A DNA stretch of 64,000 bases, taken from the NCBI GenBank assembly GCA_028554795.2, contig CM068826.1, forward strand, positions 107,167,602 to 107,231,601. The letters are read 5' to 3'. The notes under the pieces were generated by a model. That model had not been told where the DNA came from. It did no database searches and saw only the letters and a program-made list of their open reading frames with translations. Made by a program: the position numbers and the translations under genes. Numbering within the stretch: position 1 is the stretch's first letter; every line of letters starts with the position of its first letter. The stretch comes from Sinohyriopsis cumingii (Eukaryota; Mollusca; Bivalvia; Unionida; Unionidae). Positions 30,201-42,200 of this stretch are shown here, in pieces.

Positions 30201-33200
30201 GCAAGCCACCTACGAATAAATTATTTAGTTTAGCTAGGTGCAAACTCAGTCATAACGATCCCTACACTAATTCATAATATAATTAATGTGAATAATTCGT
30301 TTCAACTACATAGTCATACATTTCTGAATTGACAAATATGTACAATAAAAATCTGACATTACTCATGAATGACTTCAACTCACTATTGTTAATAGCAGTA
30401 CATTAAAAAATATACTGCATTTGGTGTATCAGAGGTATGGAATATTCTACACGATAAACTTTATACAATCACTTATGTAACGATACCTCTTCAACGCTAG
30501 AACTATCGTAATGAAGGACTTCAAATTTGTTATATTACTGTATCGCTAAGTTCATAATTGGCATTTTTTAAATTTACAAACACAACATTATATAAACAAT
30601 CGAAATTGGGATTAAACAACAACACAAACGCCGATAATTCTGTGCAGCTAGTTTTGCATTTACTGTATGCTTCTTTAGGCATAAAATGTTTTAAATAGCA
30701 TTACGTCATTTACGTAACATCATAAATGATATGCATCATCATAACAATTATATATATATATGACAGGATCGAAAAGATACACAGTCTCTATAATGAAACC
30801 TGAATCAGTAAAATAATAAAATAGAGACAAACAGTCTAACATACAATTACATATTTTTAATAAAAGATATACAATATATACATTTTTTTAATTAACATTT
30901 TGCACACGATTTTATATAGTGACTTGGCAATAATTAAGGCAATTAAGATACAAAGTATCTAACTTATGCGTCTAATAACTTTCTTTTATGAGTCTATCCA
31001 TGTCTCCATGCACAGTATTGGCATGAAAGAAAAATTGCGTAGAGAGTGATTATTGGTATTACCGTGTATTTATATATTATAGGAGATCTCTATAATTTTT
31101 ATATGAAAGCGATGATTATTCATTCTCTTAGAAACTTGTTGAAGTGTTTGTCCAACATTTTTTATAGGTTATAAAATAAATCACAGTTGATACGCAGCTT
31201 TTGTTTTGTTGTGGGGTTTAACGCCATTTTTCAGCACAAGATAGGCTATACATGGCGGCCAGTATAAATGGTGGAGGAAGAACCATGGAAAACCCCAGAA
31301 AGAACCACCGACCCACGAGAAGCTACTGGCAAGCTTTCTCACATAACCATATTAGCCTAATCTGAGACTCGAACCCACGCAGACAGAGGTGAGATGGCAG
31401 TGATCCGTAACGGTGAGTGCTTTAGGCCACTCGGCCACTCTAGGCCCCGGTAAAAGAAGTCCTTTCTCTTATATTTGCACACTGAGAGCACCTATGTTTG
31501 TTATATTTAGATGACGAAAAATAGTGTTTTATTTTGTGTTTGTTTTGTTCTAATTAAAAAATCTTACAAATTCTTGAGTCCTGTATAAGCAAAAATTGGC
31601 TTATTTTTGTAAATTGTTTTTACGCTGTTTTTGTTTGATAAATTTAGGAGACTCCAATATTTATTTATTATACGGCCTATATTAGGTAATGAAGGATTAT
31701 ATTGTATTGTGAAAGGAATTATATTTTTCTTTACTGTACATTTTGCTGTGTTTCAAGCCTCATGTTGAATAAGATTATGGGCTTTGTTCAGCGCAGAATC
31801 AATTATATGTGTAGGATAATTTCTGTTTTGGAAATATGTTTTTTAATCATTCAACGAATATTGTAATTGACAATATCTGAATAATGCGTCGGTATCTTTT
31901 GGCCTGGCTATATGATATGCAGTTTTTACATGACATGGGATGACATGAAGAATATTCCACATATTGGTGGATATTAGTTTCCTTGATATGAATATTTGTA
32001 GAGATAGTGTTATCAGTATTTTTTATTACATTTACATCTAAAAATGAAACATGCCTACTAGATGCAGTATAAGTAAATTTAATTGTCGGGTGATCATGAT
32101 TTAGGCGATCAATGATCTTTGAGTTCTTCTGAGTAATGGTTCCAGATCATAAAGATGGCATCTGAAAATCTAAACCAAACAAATGGATTAAACTTTTTGT
32201 TTTGAAGAATATCTTTTTCTAATTTACCCATGAAAAGGGAAGCCATATGACTACCCAATGGCGTACCCATTATTTGGATGTACTTTGTATTATTAAATTG
32301 GAACTAATTATTGTCCAAGACAATTTTTATTATTTTACAACTATATTCACTAGATAATGTGCTGTTGTTAGAATTGTTATCAAGAAAATATTTTACATGT
32401 TTCAATACCATCTTTATATGGAATGTTGGTATATAGTGATGTTACATCCAATGATACCAGGATTGAGATATCAGATAGCTGTTGAATAAACTTCAACTTT
32501 TCAATGAAATCAAGTAGTATCTTTAATTTATGAAGGAAGTCATTTCATTAAAGTTTGTAAAACGCTATCAATAAATGTGGATAGGTTTTCAGTATATGAA
32601 TTATAACCTGATATGATTGGTCGCCCTGGATAATTTAAAGGTAAATTATGGTCATGATTTTTTATGACTTTTGGGTAATATGTAGAATTGAGGTGTGCGT
32701 ATTTTAAGAGGGAAAGTATCAAATTCCTCATATACGGAATTAATGTTGAAATTTTTTATTTAATTTCCATTGACGGGTTTTCGTTAATATGTTTGTAGCA
32801 TTGTTTATCATTTAGTTGACGTTTAACTTCTTTAACATCATCTTCTTGATTCACAATTACACCCGTGTTTGATTTATCAGCCTTTTTAATCACAATGCTG
32901 TCGTCATTCATTATATTATATTAAGACTTAACTTCGTTCTTTGAAATTTTACTATAATGTTGCTTTTGATGATTCCCATGTAATATCTTTTTTGTGATCG
33001 CGTCAATATAAAAATCTAAATAGGAATCACTTCCACTAGGTGGTGTAAAAGATGATTTAATTTTGTTGAATTAATGCATTTTTTAGAATGAAATGAATCC
33101 GAAATATCTTCCGAAAAAAGATCACTGAACTAAGAAAAACAGATGGAAAATGTTAGAGATGAGCTGAAGAAAAAACTTGATGGATATAGCCTTTTCAGTT

Positions 33201-36200
33201 TTAATCAAGAAGTATATAAAAAAAAAACAGAATCAACGAAAAATATACTTTTGAAGCAGAATGAAAAACTGAACAATTTACGAAAGAGTAAAGAAAAAAG
33301 TTAACAAGTTGAAAAAACGGGAGAACAGTATATAATCAATAAAGAACCGAAAAGTAGCATCAGAAAAGCAACAAATCATCACAACAACAGAGTAAGGAAC
33401 GGCAAGAAAGGAAGTACTCACAGGCCCGGTCCTAGAGCAAGGCGAACGAGGCAACCGCCTTGGGTCCCGCGCTTTCAGGAAATCATCTTCGCAATGCCTT
33501 TTTATGCTTGTGGCCCCGCGTTCATCGCTTGCTGGCTTGGGCCCCGCACATCATAGGGCCGGGCCTGAGTATTCAAAACCCGAAGAAACTACGGCAAGGA
33601 ACAGTAATACACATACAGTACCTCCCAAAACATCAGTAAACCAAAGAGTCAGCATAAATAGGAATTTTGTACATTAAAACAAGATCAACATCTTGAACAA
33701 CAGCAGCGAAAACACTTGAGTCCGCAGGGCTCAACAAAGAAGACAAACGCAGAAGCCGTAAAACTGGGGGAATCAGAAACAGTGAACTGAGAAAGACATT
33801 GATAAACCTGGTAAATATTTTACAAGAACTAATAGAAAAGACGTCACCAGATAAAAGAATAGGAGTTCCATAGATTCAAAAGTAGAAGATATTGGGATGG
33901 GAAAACCGCGGGAGAAAACCGCGAAGAAAACAAATTAAGAGAGGTAAAGAAACCGTGTTAAACCTCTCACGTAGATTAACTGATAATCACTGTATACACA
34001 TAAGCAAAGGGCTAAAATCTTGTACCAAACCGAATTATCACAATAAAATTAAATTAGCTGAAGAAATTGTTAATTTGTCTAGAGGCATACAATTTATTTA
34101 ATGATAAAATATACAACAGTTTGGAGGGTAAATCAGATTCTTTTCATTCTACAAAAATGGGTTATTTCAACACAAATAGATATTGTGCATGGATACATGA
34201 ATAGACTCATAAAAGAAAGTTATTGGATTTACAAGTTAGACATTTTGTATCCTAATGGCCCTAATACCAAGGTACTATATACAATTTTATGAAATGTTAA
34301 TTAAAAAATTGATATGTTGTATATCTTTTTTAAAAATATAATTGTATGTATGATTGTTTGTCTCTATTTTATTATTTTACTGATTAATTTACTCTTTTTT
34401 TTTACCACTATGAAGAATCAAGAAATGTCACGTGTTTGTAACATTAGACATTCGAATATAAAGGTCATATAAAGGTAATTAATACTCTTGGTTGTATTAG
34501 AGGATACAGTTACTTAGATACCGGGGACCCCGAGTGGCCGAGTGGTCACGAATCATTGCCATCACACCTCTGTCTGCGTGGGTTCGAGTCTCGGGTTCGG
34601 CCAATGTGGGTATGTGAGAAAGCTTGCCAGTAGCTTCCCGTGGGTCGGTGGTTCTTTCCGGTTTTTTCCGGGTTCTTACACCACTATTTATACTGGCCGC
34701 CATGTATAGCCTATCATGTGCTGAAAATGGCGTTAAACCCTATAACAACAACTTATATACCGTAAAACCTCGAAATCCATATATATTTTTACTCCCACAA
34801 ATCTGTCGTAATATGAAGTAATTTCTTATTAATATTACAAGTAACTTTTGATTGTAATTTTGTGCTGATTCTTGTAAACAGTACGCTCAAGAAATGTCAT
34901 AAATCCCTGACACGTAGGAGTAAGAAAGTTATTATTTATTCCTTTAACATACATTATTTTCACTCGCAAGAAATGAAATATGAACAATATTATGACTATT
35001 CCTTGTAGGGCAAGGCATTTTAAATCTTGATAAGAAATACAGTTAATAATTTTATGATAAATTAATTGACTCCAACCGGGCAGTCTCCAGAAACTAAATT
35101 TTAATGGTAAAGTGCTACACGTGCAAGATTGGTTACGCATGTATGTCATTTTCTGTATGCGTAACTTTTGTCCATTAGTTTCGGTTAGCAGTAGACGGTT
35201 TAGTGGTGAGGGCAATCGGAATATTGTCTGCTTTTTCCGTCGTATTCTAAGAAAAAGCTATTCGACGCGCATCGGATAGACTAGAAGGTATTGAATGCAA
35301 GGCAGAAATAACCGGTACATTATTCGCGTTGAAAGATGCCAACCAGTAAGTAGTATTTTTTTAAACGCTTCATAAAGCTATGAATACTACAATTGTTTAT
35401 AGGTCTGTTGTAAAGTTAAATATCTAATTTTGTGACATAACGCTTGTCTACAAAAGCTGTTTGTATACTATTACGTTTTGTACAAGTGACGGTATTTGTA
35501 CACTTCTGCAGATCATACTGAGCATAGATATAATCTTGACTTGGCAACAGTATCACCGCTCTTGCAAACATGTAAGTCGTGTAACATTCAAAATTGAATA
35601 CAGCGGATGATAGGGGATGGTGTTAAATCAGCAGATTTCAATCAACGGTTTAATTAGAAGAAGAAAAATCAACTGGTCATGTTCTAATTATTGGCCCAAG
35701 TCCATCGACCCCAATGACATTGATCTTCAGTATGCCTGTCGTCAAAAGTTGTCTTTTTTCATAGCATAGTGGCACAGGTACATGTATTAAAAAATGTTGC
35801 ATTATGATGAAGAATTATAATTTATTATTTGGAACCAAGGAAATATGTATATTAAAATGATGAGTAATGATACGAAATTTACAAGATTAATTATGTTGCA
35901 GTTGTTTACTGTAATTAGTTACCCAAACCAGGGTGGTCGAACAATTTCAATACCATGGGTCGTATGGACTAAAACTGTAAATTTCGTGGGCCATTCATGA
36001 TAATTATTTCAGTATTTTTATTTACACTATAATTATGGAACTGACATTTTGTATGAACAAAAGCTACAACAAAATTACTTGTGAGCTTTTATTTGGATTA
36101 CTAATCTAAATCATAACAAAAGTTCACTCACAAGGACACTTTCAATATCATTTGAGTGTACAAAATGAAAGTGTGTTCTTCAGAATGAGGTTGGAGTTTT

Positions 36201-39200
36201 AGCCTTGATCTGAAGCATACTTCCAAGAATTGCTGACAAATCTAAACAATTGCCCAGAGAACACATACAAATGGGGTGTTATTTTAAAAACTTCATTTTG
36301 GGGGAATGAGGTACATCATTATTTATATAAAAATTTGCAATAATAAATGAGTCTATAAATTGACATGAATGTATCCATCTGAATACGACAGTAATGTATG
36401 AGTCTTACGCCAGCAGCTGGTGAATAAGGGGAAATGTCAGTTCTTTTTATTTATATTAATAACTTAAGTTTTATAAACCCAGATTTTTATGAAAGCAGAG
36501 GAATGAATATATAGTCATGGCCAGTTTGTAAAAATGTTTTTTTCTCATTGTTTTGCTTCACTTCCAATCTTGGTGGAAAATGAGATGTGACTGAAACTAA
36601 CACTTTTAATCAGTTTTGTGCTTGGGTGCCATTAAACTCCCCACTCACTCAATGTGGTCAAAATAAGCCTATTGTGAGATGACACTCAAGTGTGCAATTG
36701 ATCTATAATCATGTGATACTGTCAAGTTCCATCTGGTAATGTCTTAAAAAAGCCTTTGATTATAATACATTTTTCTATCCTTATTTTATGTTATGAACAG
36801 TTTCACATCAAAAGGCAAGAGATCAGTTTTCATTCCAATCATGTACAGTGCCCAAAATAATTAAATAAAAAAGCATGGTAACATCATTTATTAAAAAAAA
36901 ATGTTATTTGTTCCAGTGGCAGGAAAAAAATGAAGAGAAAAAAAAGAATTTTTAAATGTCATATCATGCACATAACACTTTATGGTTGAAATCTTGTTTT
37001 TCAAAATTAAAAATTGTAACAAAAATATTTAAAAAGTAAAGAGAAGAAAAAATGGATATTTTTATTTGTTCTGTCCACACATTACAGAAGTCATCCAGAA
37101 CTAGTCAATATTGCACCAGAGCTGTTTCACCAGTGCATTGACCTGTTGCAGTGAAGCAAAATGAGTAATTGCTATTGTGGGTCACTGGTCTGTGTTTTTT
37201 GCCAAGCTCTTCCCGAGTTCTTCCTCCAGCAAATATACTGGCCACCATGTATAGCCTATCATGTGATGAAAAATGGTGTTAAACCTCACCAACGAAACCA
37301 AACTAAGTGATCAGATAAGAAATTCTTAAACAATGATACTGTGTGCACAACAAGCTGTAAATAGGTTGCCCTGTTCTTGTAATTTTAAGCGTTTAAAGCC
37401 AACAGTGGGTAGGTTCTTTGATATGTGTTATTAATAATATCAAATGTGGTTTGTGATGGCTTTGGAGTCTTTGATTAAAAGTCAGTTGACCTTTGGTAGA
37501 GGTGAGGCAAAGGAGAGAAACCAAGCAAAAAATTATTTCAAATCACAACAGTTGAGTAAGTATTTTGAATATTTAAGGGTGGCTTGCATCTTTTTTGAGT
37601 CCATTCATGTCAAAATGCCTGAACACGCACTCTCATCCATTGCTAAAAACAAGATTGAGAAATATTACCAGAATTAGGCAATGCATGGAAATGATTGTTT
37701 ATGTGTGCGGGAAAGTAGTATATGTCCAGAGTTAATATTGTGTGTTTATATAAGAAATGTTATTGCCAGCCGTTTGTAGACACAATCACATAAAAGCAGT
37801 TATGGATCCTCTGAAAACAAACACACTCACTCTGAAGGCCTAGTTTGGGACTCGATCAAAAGCAGATCAAGTTCAAGTGTCCATCTTTGCTAGTCAAGGT
37901 TCCAATATTTTAACCTTATTCAACAACTTGGCTGATTGATCAGATATTTCAGTGCTTCAGGTCTGTGAATTTCATAGGATGTGTTTGCTGGCCACTGCAT
38001 CCAGCCATAATCAAGTTGCCCTACATGATTGAGACAAGGGGATTGGACTCATAAATATGCAATTTTCCACTACCTGTCCCTGTTCATACAAATATATCCT
38101 GTACCTCAAATACACCTATTTTGGATTCTCCCTGTTGCACTGATGTTAAACTTACAAAGCATCATTTTGAAGTCAGTTGCTTCCAACATTTTTGGCCCAT
38201 GTACAATGCACCACTGTCAGATGCTATTGGTTAGTTGGCATTACTTACTAATTGAGACATCTTTTGACTTCCAAGAGATGTCACATGGACAAAGCACTGA
38301 AATATCTGATCGATCCACCATGGTGTAAATATGGTTAAGGTAACATATCAGAACCTTGGCTAGCAAAGATGATAAAGTGGCACATGCACAGACAGTATAT
38401 CAGAGCACAATTTATCATCTTTGCAAATCATTGTACATTGCTGGTTAAAGTTATGTTTCCAGTCTTGAAGATTGCACAGAAATTTTCATGCCAGTATAGA
38501 AAGACAACACATATCACTCAGGTCATAGCCCCCACTACCAGAACAGAAAAGTCGAAAACTTGTATGAGTGAGAAGTTCATTGTTACTGTTAGTGTCTTAA
38601 TTAGAGAGTACATGTTTTGGCAATTAATTAGAGAGTACATGTCTCTTAAAACACATACAATTTATGTTGATAAACATCTGCAGGTTTAGAAGCCATTATG
38701 CTGGTACAATTTTTGAAATCCACTGATTTTATGTCCATGTTCTGTCACATGTATGGTATGTGCAAAATCACCCTGTCATTGATTTTCAATAAAATAATGA
38801 ACGACAATGATTAAATTCATTAAAATATTTGGAATTTGTGAACCAACTTAGCATATCTTCATGCAAACGTTAGCCAAGCCATTCACAAAGTGTAGTAGCT
38901 CAGTTGGTAGAGCATTGGACCTGTAATCCAGGAGTTGCAGGTTTGATACTCATTCAGAACAGGGAGTGGGTCTGTTGCCTCAGTGTATCTATGGAACAGG
39001 CCTTAGCTCCCATTTCCTCTGCATGAGATAGCCAATAATGTGTTAAAAGTAATGTTAAAAACAACAAAGTCAAAGAGCAAGATGCCTTGGAAAATTCTTT
39101 ATGGATATATAATAGTTGATTGAAATGGGAATTGGTTCCTAAAGTGCATATTATAATTTGCAAGTAAATCCAGGCCTTCTGATGCTTGTTCACTTATTTG

Positions 39201-42200
39201 AAGATGTCTGCTCTTCAGTTTTATAAAATTACCACTCCAATGACCAAAGTGGTTAGAGCGTCTGCCTCAGATGTAGGAGATCACGAGTTTGAATCACAGT
39301 TGAGTCATACAAAAAGCTTATAAAAATGGTACTAGCAGCTGCCTGGTTTGACGCCCAGCATTAAGAGGTTAGCGTTAGGACTGGTTAACCTGGTGACAGG
39401 ATAATTTGACTGGATGAGACATGATACCACATAACTGCAGCATGATGCTCCAGTGCTGAACGTCACTATAAACAGCTAAACTGCAGACATCACAGCAATA
39501 TGACTAAAAAAATTTTAAAGCTATGTTAAAGATCCAAATCATCCACCCACCCTGCACACGGTCTAAAATAGACATTTTATAAACTTAATGTGAAGCTACT
39601 TTTAAAATATTCTTTCTCCCACATAATTAACACCAACCTGATAGATTTGTCTGTCAGTATGTATGAACATTGTGAAAGCCACAATTCCTGCATGATGTTG
39701 TCTCTGTTAAAATTAGGGACAGTTTATAAAAAATTTATTTGAATTAAAACCCAACATTATGCCACAGTAAACAATATGGTCACTTTCTGATACTGTACAA
39801 GGCATTAGGACATGGGAATTGGTCACCAGACTAAGGGAGATAATGGCTTTTATGGCCAGATCTTATGCTACTGGTTTTGCAGGAAGTGCAGGAGTACACT
39901 AACCTGTTAGGGGAGCCAATGGCATAGCCTGGGAAAGGGGTAGAGAGATTAAGCCTCGTGTGTTTGGCTGCCTTCATGAAAAGAACCTCTGAGTAAAGAT
40001 AAGATTATACCTAAATTTCTTGCACAGGAAGCTTCTGTTTGGGCAGAAACCAGGCAATGCACAGGGAGTGGTGCAACATTGCAGGCAAACCTGCTTGCTG
40101 ATGTCACATCACAAGCCTGATTCTATTATAATAATATTTTCAAGCCTAAATGGTAACTTTAAAGACCACCAAGATAATGAAAGTTTGATGTCAGAATCAA
40201 CAAATGAGACTCGTTTTACTACTTGAGGTATACAGCTGCTGCAAAAGGTCAGTGTGACTAAAAGGAGAAAATTGGTTTCTGCACAAAAACATTAGTTTTA
40301 CATCACATACCTGAATGAAAATTTTGGTGACTTGCACTTGGGTTAAGGATGAAGCCTGCCAGTTTTGGGGTTCAGAGGTACTGATCAAGGTTACTGTTTG
40401 AAAGAAGAAAAATAGTTTCTACAAAATAACCAGTTCAGTATCACCATGGTTTGTATGGACTTAATGATCATCTAAGATGTGGAGTAGCCTTGACAACCCC
40501 TTAAATATTCAAAAAGTTTCTTACTTGATAAGTACCTGAATTTGAAAAAAAAACCTGAAATAGTGCTAAAAAGTTTTGAATTTATCAGAGGAAATGCAGT
40601 AAATTTAAACTGTATGAAAGCTATCACTTTTTAAAGTCAGAATTTTTGTTATATACATTGTTTACAAAAATAATGAACAAGTAAAATGGGAGAAAACTTA
40701 ATGGATCATAAAACATATGGTAGTGGTTGTTAGCAGATAGAGTAATGTGTCTTTGTTGTAGCGGTATATTTATGTATTACATGTATTACTTTTGTGCCAG
40801 TTTATGCAATGAGAAATGATGAAACATTTGGAGAAAGTTCTGTTTCCATAAGAAATATACTCATTTAAAACTTAGAGTTTTGCTGAAAGGGCCTTGACTC
40901 TGAAAAAAAGTTGCCATGGCTATACAACAAAATTAAAGGTTGAGTTCATTTTAGCTCAAAGAAAAATGAGGTTTACATTATTAACTTTCATTCTAAAGTA
41001 ATTTCCTAAACCAAATATGAGGATGGCTTGCACTTAAGGCAATAAAGAAACCTACAGATTCTGGGGTCTTAAGGTCTGCGGTCATTGTCATGTCATACAA
41101 TATATAACAAAATAATAGTTTTAGCACATTAAGTTTAGCATGCATCAAATGAAGATAATTAAACATGAGTCGGGTGTATAATTTGACATTCACTGTACTT
41201 TTGTTTTTCTTCACAGGAACAGAATGGTTGACTTTGCTACCTCTTGTTGGGACTGTGTCATTGCTGATATATGTCACAGTTCAAGCATTCAAAGCCAAGC
41301 CTGTCCCTGAGGACACGAAAGTGAACCGAAAAATCCAGAAAGAATCCTCAAAAGTTGTCAATATGGTTGATATTGAAGACCTTGGAGATAAAGTATCATA
41401 CTGTCGATGTTGGAGATCCAAGAAGGTAGCTTTATCAACACGGCACTATTATGAGATAACATGGAGTTTAGTGAAACTATAGACAGAAGATAATAATAAA
41501 TCATATTTTTATTTGCTATGTTTCGACCTGTATCTGCTCTCCCTCAGCCCCCTTCCCTTCTTAGATGCTGTTGTCTGGATGCAAATGTTTCATTATCAAT
41601 TATTCTCATGAAATATCACACCCACTGTTATGGTGGCCTAGTGATTAGAGCATCCACCTCAGATTTGGCAAGTTGCCGGTTCAAACCCCAACCGAGTCAT
41701 ACCAAAGACTTATAAAAATGGTACGGTACTAACAGCTACCTCAACTGGTGCTCAGCATTAAGGGGTTAGTGTTAGGACTGGTCAGCCTGGTGTTAGGATA
41801 ATGTGACTGGGTGGGACATGATGCTACGTGCCTGCTGCATGATGCTCCAGTGCTAGACATCACTATAAACTACCACACTGCAGACATTGTAGTGATATAA
41901 CTGAAAAATTGTTAAAGCTAAGTTAAAAATCCAAGTCACACACACACACACAAATATTGCACCAGATATGATCACCTTTCAGTTAGTATAGGTACTGTAT
42001 GTACTCGCTCATATGTTGTGTCTGACTGCCAGCAACAAAGGTCCATATCTGCTGTAGCATAATGTGCCTGCTGATCAGGGTCTATGTGTTTGTTCTGCTG
42101 ATTACTCCTAACAAACTGCACAGACCCAGATATGCTGGTACATTTTGCTGCAGCAGACCTGGGTCTCGGCAGTTTGCAGTTGGACTCACAAGCGAGTATA

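Larger units (their letters stand above)
30775..34400. mobile_element. Penelope-like retroelement with inverted arrangement
   Basis: Reverse transcriptase sequence of Penelope type reads on the minus strand from about 33060 down to 31700: [11 protein letters not shown], then [30 protein letters not shown] and FLDVNV. A Lys-rich N-terminal region and the motif [11 protein letters not shown] read on the plus strand at about 33070-34100. They are followed by what looks like the endonuclease C-terminus ([18 protein letters not shown], 34200-34260). The 3' ends form an inverted repeat of about 270 bases (30775-31050 against 34130-34400). The reading frames carry several stops and shifts. A V-type SINE (31205-31450) and a hAT-type MITE (33421-33567) are nested in it. 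Confidence 0.8.

Noticed and set aside
34835-35215. 126-residue minus-strand open frame
   Set aside because: Composition and pattern look random, no motif is recognised, and it has no repeat or splice support.
38892-38960. tRNA-like sequence GTAGCTCAGTTGGTAGAGCA
   Set aside because: It continues into a SINE body and A-rich tail shared with another locus, so it is not a tRNA gene.
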